Positions 4,381 to 6,387 of a stretch of DNA of 6,387 nt are shown piece by piece. This DNA comes from Opitutia bacterium (GTDB lineage: Bacteria; Verrucomicrobiota; Verrucomicrobiia; Opitutales; Seribacteraceae), in NCBI GenBank assembly GCA_018695085.1, contig JABHOU010000087.1:1-6387 (forward strand), written 5' to 3'. Positions within the stretch are counted from its first letter, which is position 1, and every line of letters starts with the position of its first letter. Below the pieces are notes generated by a model, which worked only from the letters and a program-made list of their open reading frames with translations, ran no database searches and was not told where the DNA came from. Both the position numbers and the translations under genes were made by a program.

Positions 4381-6387
4381 ATGCATTTATTTCTATTTTC
4401 TTTTCGAAAGAGTATTTTTAGGACGATTTCTAGATCGGCACTGTTTTTTTCCTGCCGGATCAAGTTGCATCTCCTCTTCGTTTTACTCTCAAGCAATTTT
4501 GCTCTTACCGAGCACTTGTCGGGCGACGGAGGCGAGCTTCCTGTGTACGAGCTAAATTCGACCCACATCAACTACATGGCGGTAAACGTAAATATCCTTT
4601 ACGAGGGAAATTACACTTTTGAGCATGTAGAAGTAGTCGGCGGCCAAGACGAAATTCGTTTCAGCCTAACGGCGTTTCTCGATGGACAGTGGGAGGTGTC
4701 TTCTGCGTTGTACTACATTGTCGATCCACAAGTTTTACCGAATCAGGATGCCATCGACAGCTATCTCGCGAGCCAAAACCTGACCCCGGTCAATTTATCT
4801 GCTCATTTTATGGCGCAGGTTTCTGCTCCTGACGGCACGGCCAATATGCAATTTGGAGGTTCCGTCTCCCAATCGGGGGATATTCTTGCCGTCGGCGCTT
4901 CATGGGCATCGGCCGGTGTTGGAGCTGCCTATCTATATCGTGCTGAGCAGAACGGCACTGCTACCTACTTGTCAAAGGTCACGGCTCCCGATGCTGCTGC
5001 CAACGACTACTTGGGGTCTTCCGTCTCCCAGTCGGGTGATCTTCTGGCAATTGGCGCCTTTGGTTCCGATCCCGGAGGCTTTTCCGATGCGGGAGCTGTC
5101 TACCTGTATCGCGTGGAGCAGAACGGAAGCGCTACATATTTGAGCAAGGTCATAGCTCCCGACAGTGGGCCAGGGGATTATTTTGGTAAATCCGTTTCCC
5201 AATCGGGTGATATCCTTGCCGTTGGCGCTCACACTTCCGATCCGGGGGGCATATCGGATTCCGGATCTGCCTACCTTTATCGTGTCGAGCAAAACGGCAC
5301 CGCCACCTTTCTGGATAAGGTCTATGCTCCTGACCGGGGAGCCAGCGATTCATTTGGCGCTTCCTTGTCTCTATCGGGAAACCTTCTCGCCGTCGGTTCC
5401 CACAAGTCCGATCCCGGAGGCGTTTCCGCAGCCGGCGCCGCATATTTATACAGGCTTGAGCAGAATGGCAGTGCCACTTACCTGACCAAGGTAACCGCCC
5501 CCGACGCCACATCGGAGGACCAATTCGGGATTTCCGTCTCCCAATCGGGAGACCTTCTTGCCGTTGGTGCCCAATATGCCGATTCCGGAGGTGATTCCGG
5601 AGTTCTTGCCGACAAAGGAGCTGTCTACATGTACCGTTTGGAGGAAAACGGTACTGCAACTTTCCTATGGAAGAACAATCACGGTGGAGGCGCTGCAAGC
5701 GACCGTTTTGGAGGTTCTGTGTCTCTCTCAGGGAATCTTCTCGTCGTAGGCGCCAAAAACGCTGATCACGGGAGCGTTGCCAATGCCGGCGCTGCCTACC
5801 TCTATCGTATTGAGGACAACGGATCTTTTACCTATCTCGAGCGGATTGTTGCTCCCAACGGCGAGGGTAGTGATAATTTCGGGTATAGCATATCTCATTC
5901 GGGCGATTTTCTTGCCGTCAGCGCCATTGGTGCCGATTCCACAGTGGCGGACAGTGCCGGAGTAGCATATCTTTTCGATGTAAGCGACTATTCATTCGGC
6001 GACGGCAACTTTACTGACTCCGGTGACGGCAGCTATCAGGGCGACGATGGAGGCTACCAGTCCGATGACGGAGGCTACCAGAGCGACGACGGCGGCTATC
6101 AATCCGACGACGGAGGCTACCAGTCCGATGATGGCGGTTACCAATCTGACGATGGAGGCTATCAGTCCGATGATGGCGGCTATCAGTCCGATGATGGCGG
6201 CTACCAGTCCGATGATGGCGGTTACCAGTCAGACGATGGCGGCTACCAATCTGATGACGGAGGCTACCAATCCGACGATGGCGGCTACCAATCTGACGAC
6301 GGCGGCTATCAATCTGACGACGGCGGCTATCAATCTGACGACGGCGGCTATCAATCTGACGACGGCGGCTACCAATCTGACGACGGT
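4381..6387 (+). CDS. Secreted seven-bladed FG-GAP-type beta-propeller protein with SDDGGYQ heptad array (5' part; runs past the window)
   Basis: The frame is open from ATG 4381 to the window edge with no stop (669 codons seen). An in-frame TAA at 4351 bounds it upstream, and 4381 is the first ATG after it; no clear ribosome binding site is visible, so TTG 4465 is a weaker alternative. Residues 1-41 look like a long Sec signal: Arg/Lys-rich start, hydrophobic LHLLFVLLSSNF, possible cut after A41. Residues 42-143 are an unrecognised, probably beta-rich domain. Residues 144-540 hold seven blades of about 57 residues with a recurring FGxSVSxSGDLLAVGA start, an AGAAYLYR strand, an E-x-N-G-S/T turn and a KVxAPD strand. 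This resembles the FG-GAP_2 type of extracellular propeller, usually a binding or adhesion scaffold. From 547 on comes the heptad array. Nine D/E-x-N-x-S/T sequons make it a likely substrate of the upstream oligosaccharyltransferase. Its ligand and its means of surface anchoring are not visible; the anchor would be in the missing C-terminus. Confidence 0.93.
   Translation, partial: MHLFLFSFRKSIFRTISRSALFFSCRIKLHLLFVLLSSNFALTEHLSGDGGELPVYELNSTHINYMAVNVNILYEGNYTFEHVEVVGGQDEIRFSLTAFLDGQWEVSSALYYIVDPQVLPNQDAIDSYLASQNLTPVNLSAHFMAQVSAPDGTANMQFGGSVSQSGDILAVGASWASAGVGAAYLYRAEQNGTATYLSKVTAPDAAANDYLGSSVSQSGDLLAIGAFGSDPGGFSDAGAVYLYRVEQNGSATYLSKVIAPDSGPGDYFGKSVSQSGDILAVGAHTSDPGGISDSGSAYLYRVEQNGTATFLDKVYAPDRGASDSFGASLSLSGNLLAVGSHKSDPGGVSAAGAAYLYRLEQNGSATYLTKVTAPDATSEDQFGISVSQSGDLLAVGAQYADSGGDSGVLADKGAVYMYRLEENGTATFLWKNNHGGGAASDRFGGSVSLSGNLLVVGAKNADHGSVANAGAAYLYRIEDNGSFTYLERIVAPNGEGSDNFGYSISHSGDFLAVSAIGADSTVADSAGVAYLFDVSDYSFGDGNFTDSGDGSYQGDDGGYQSDDGGYQSDDGGYQSDDGGYQSDDGGYQSDDGGYQSDDGGYQSDDGGYQSDDGGYQSDDGGYQSDDGGYQSDDGGYQSDDGGYQSDDGGYQSDDGGYQSDDGGYQSDDG
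4549..6015 (+). other. Nine bacterial N-glycosylation sequons (D/E-X-N-X-S/T) in the propeller protein
   Basis: The sites, with Asn residue and codon start, are: ELNST N59 (4555), EGNYT N77 (4609), EQNGT N191 (4951), EQNGS N248 (5122), EQNGT N305 (5293), EQNGS N362 (5464), EENGT N423 (5647), EDNGS N480 (5818) and DGNFT N543 (6007). None has Pro at either X. Six lie at the same turn of blades 1-6. Two more N-X-S/T sites, N133 (QNLT) and N138 (VNLS), lack the -2 acid. The motif match is direct; modification is a prediction. Confidence 0.8.
4852..5982 (+). repeat. Seven tandem propeller-blade repeats, mostly 171 bases each
   Basis: Blades begin at residues 158, 211, 268, 325, 382, 443 and 500 (bases 4852, 5011, 5182, 5353, 5524, 5707, 5878), so the periods are 53, 57, 57, 57, 61 and 57 residues. 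Each starts with [FL]GxS[VLI]SxSG[DN] and continues to a strand such as AYLYR. Blade 7 stops after AYLFDV and lacks its last strand. The matching strand, AQVSAPDG, comes before blade 1 at about 145-152, which is the classic closure of a propeller ring by the N-terminus. The DNA copies are diverged, so the duplication is old. Confidence 0.9.
6019..6387 (+). repeat. Tandem 21-base repeat encoding the heptad SDDGGYQ
   Basis: Seventeen complete units plus four residues are visible, and the array continues past the window. Unit 1 (6019) reads SGDGSYQ and unit 2 (6040) GDDGGYQ. The next fifteen (6061-6375) are all SDDGGYQ without one amino-acid change. The DNA varies only at synonymous positions, except that the units at 6292, 6313 and 6334 are identical and the one at 6355 differs by one base. 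The encoded segment is acidic, Gly- and Tyr-rich and probably extended, as expected for a surface stalk or a calcium-binding or assembling segment; no specific function can be named. Confidence 0.95.

Noticed and set aside
4450..4455. Cysteine C25 after LFFS as a lipoprotein site
   Set aside because: FFSC is a poor lipobox, and the Cys lies before the main hydrophobic segment rather than at its end.
4335..4571. 78-codon minus-strand frame at the start of the propeller gene
   Set aside because: It covers the signal peptide region of gene 3 antisense and has no domain or ribosome binding site that I could support.
4774..4800. N133 (QNLT) and N138 (VNLS) of the propeller protein as sites
   Set aside because: They fit only the short N-X-S/T pattern; the residue at -2 is Ser or Pro, which a PglB with the conserved Arg should disfavour.
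5150..5698. 182-codon minus-strand frame under the propeller
   Set aside because: Its Arg/Cys-rich repeats merely mirror the blade repeats of the coding strand.
6019..6387. Regular short repeats that could be taken for a CRISPR array
   Set aside because: The 21-base units are directly adjacent with no spacers, stay in frame and encode an invariant heptad, so this is a protein-coding tandem repeat.

Overview
The window holds three genes, all on the + strand, and nothing convincing on the other strand. From left to right: (1) the 3' part of a gene for a coiled-coil plus degenerate trypsin-like-fold protein (1-831); (2) a complete 1088-residue gene for a bacterial single-subunit oligosaccharyltransferase of the PglB/STT3 family (890-4156); (3) a 224-base AT- and T-rich intergenic stretch with a probable terminator; (4) the 5' part of a gene for a secreted seven-bladed beta-propeller protein, followed by a tandem array of the heptad SDDGGYQ that runs off the right edge (4381 to beyond 6387).

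The organism is a bacterium, very probably didermic (Gram-negative). The oligosaccharyltransferase resembles Campylobacter PglB closely around its catalytic motifs, but its coding style and its long N- and C-terminal extensions are not those of Campylobacter. Neither complete start has a clear Shine-Dalgarno sequence. The combination of a degenerate trypsin-like protein, an FG-GAP-type propeller and an Asp/Gly/Tyr/Gln repeat would fit an environmental lineage such as the PVC group, but this is a weak guess that the window cannot settle.

The central observation is that genes 2 and 3 look like an N-glycosylation enzyme and its dedicated substrate. The oligosaccharyltransferase keeps the metal-binding acids (D123, D225, E454), the WWDYG motif (633-637) and the arginine (R466) that in PglB reads an acidic residue at position -2 of the acceptor. 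The next gene carries nine perfect bacterial sequons, D/E-X-N-X-S/T. Six sit at the same place in successive propeller blades, with Asn spacings of 57, 57, 57, 61 and 57 residues; two are in the N-terminal domain and one lies just before the heptad array. Only two further N-X-S/T sites in that protein lack the acidic residue. Gene 1 has no N-X-S/T site at all in the visible part.

The oligosaccharyltransferase is also unusual in itself. A LysM-like peptidoglycan- or glycan-binding domain (residues 992-1037) lies in a C-terminal extension about 200 residues longer than usual. That extension seems to repeat the terminal PglB-type helix motif, and a CxCxxC cluster sits in the catalytic external loop. 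Together these suggest a transferase tethered near the cell wall that decorates a repetitive surface protein. This is inference and has not been tested.
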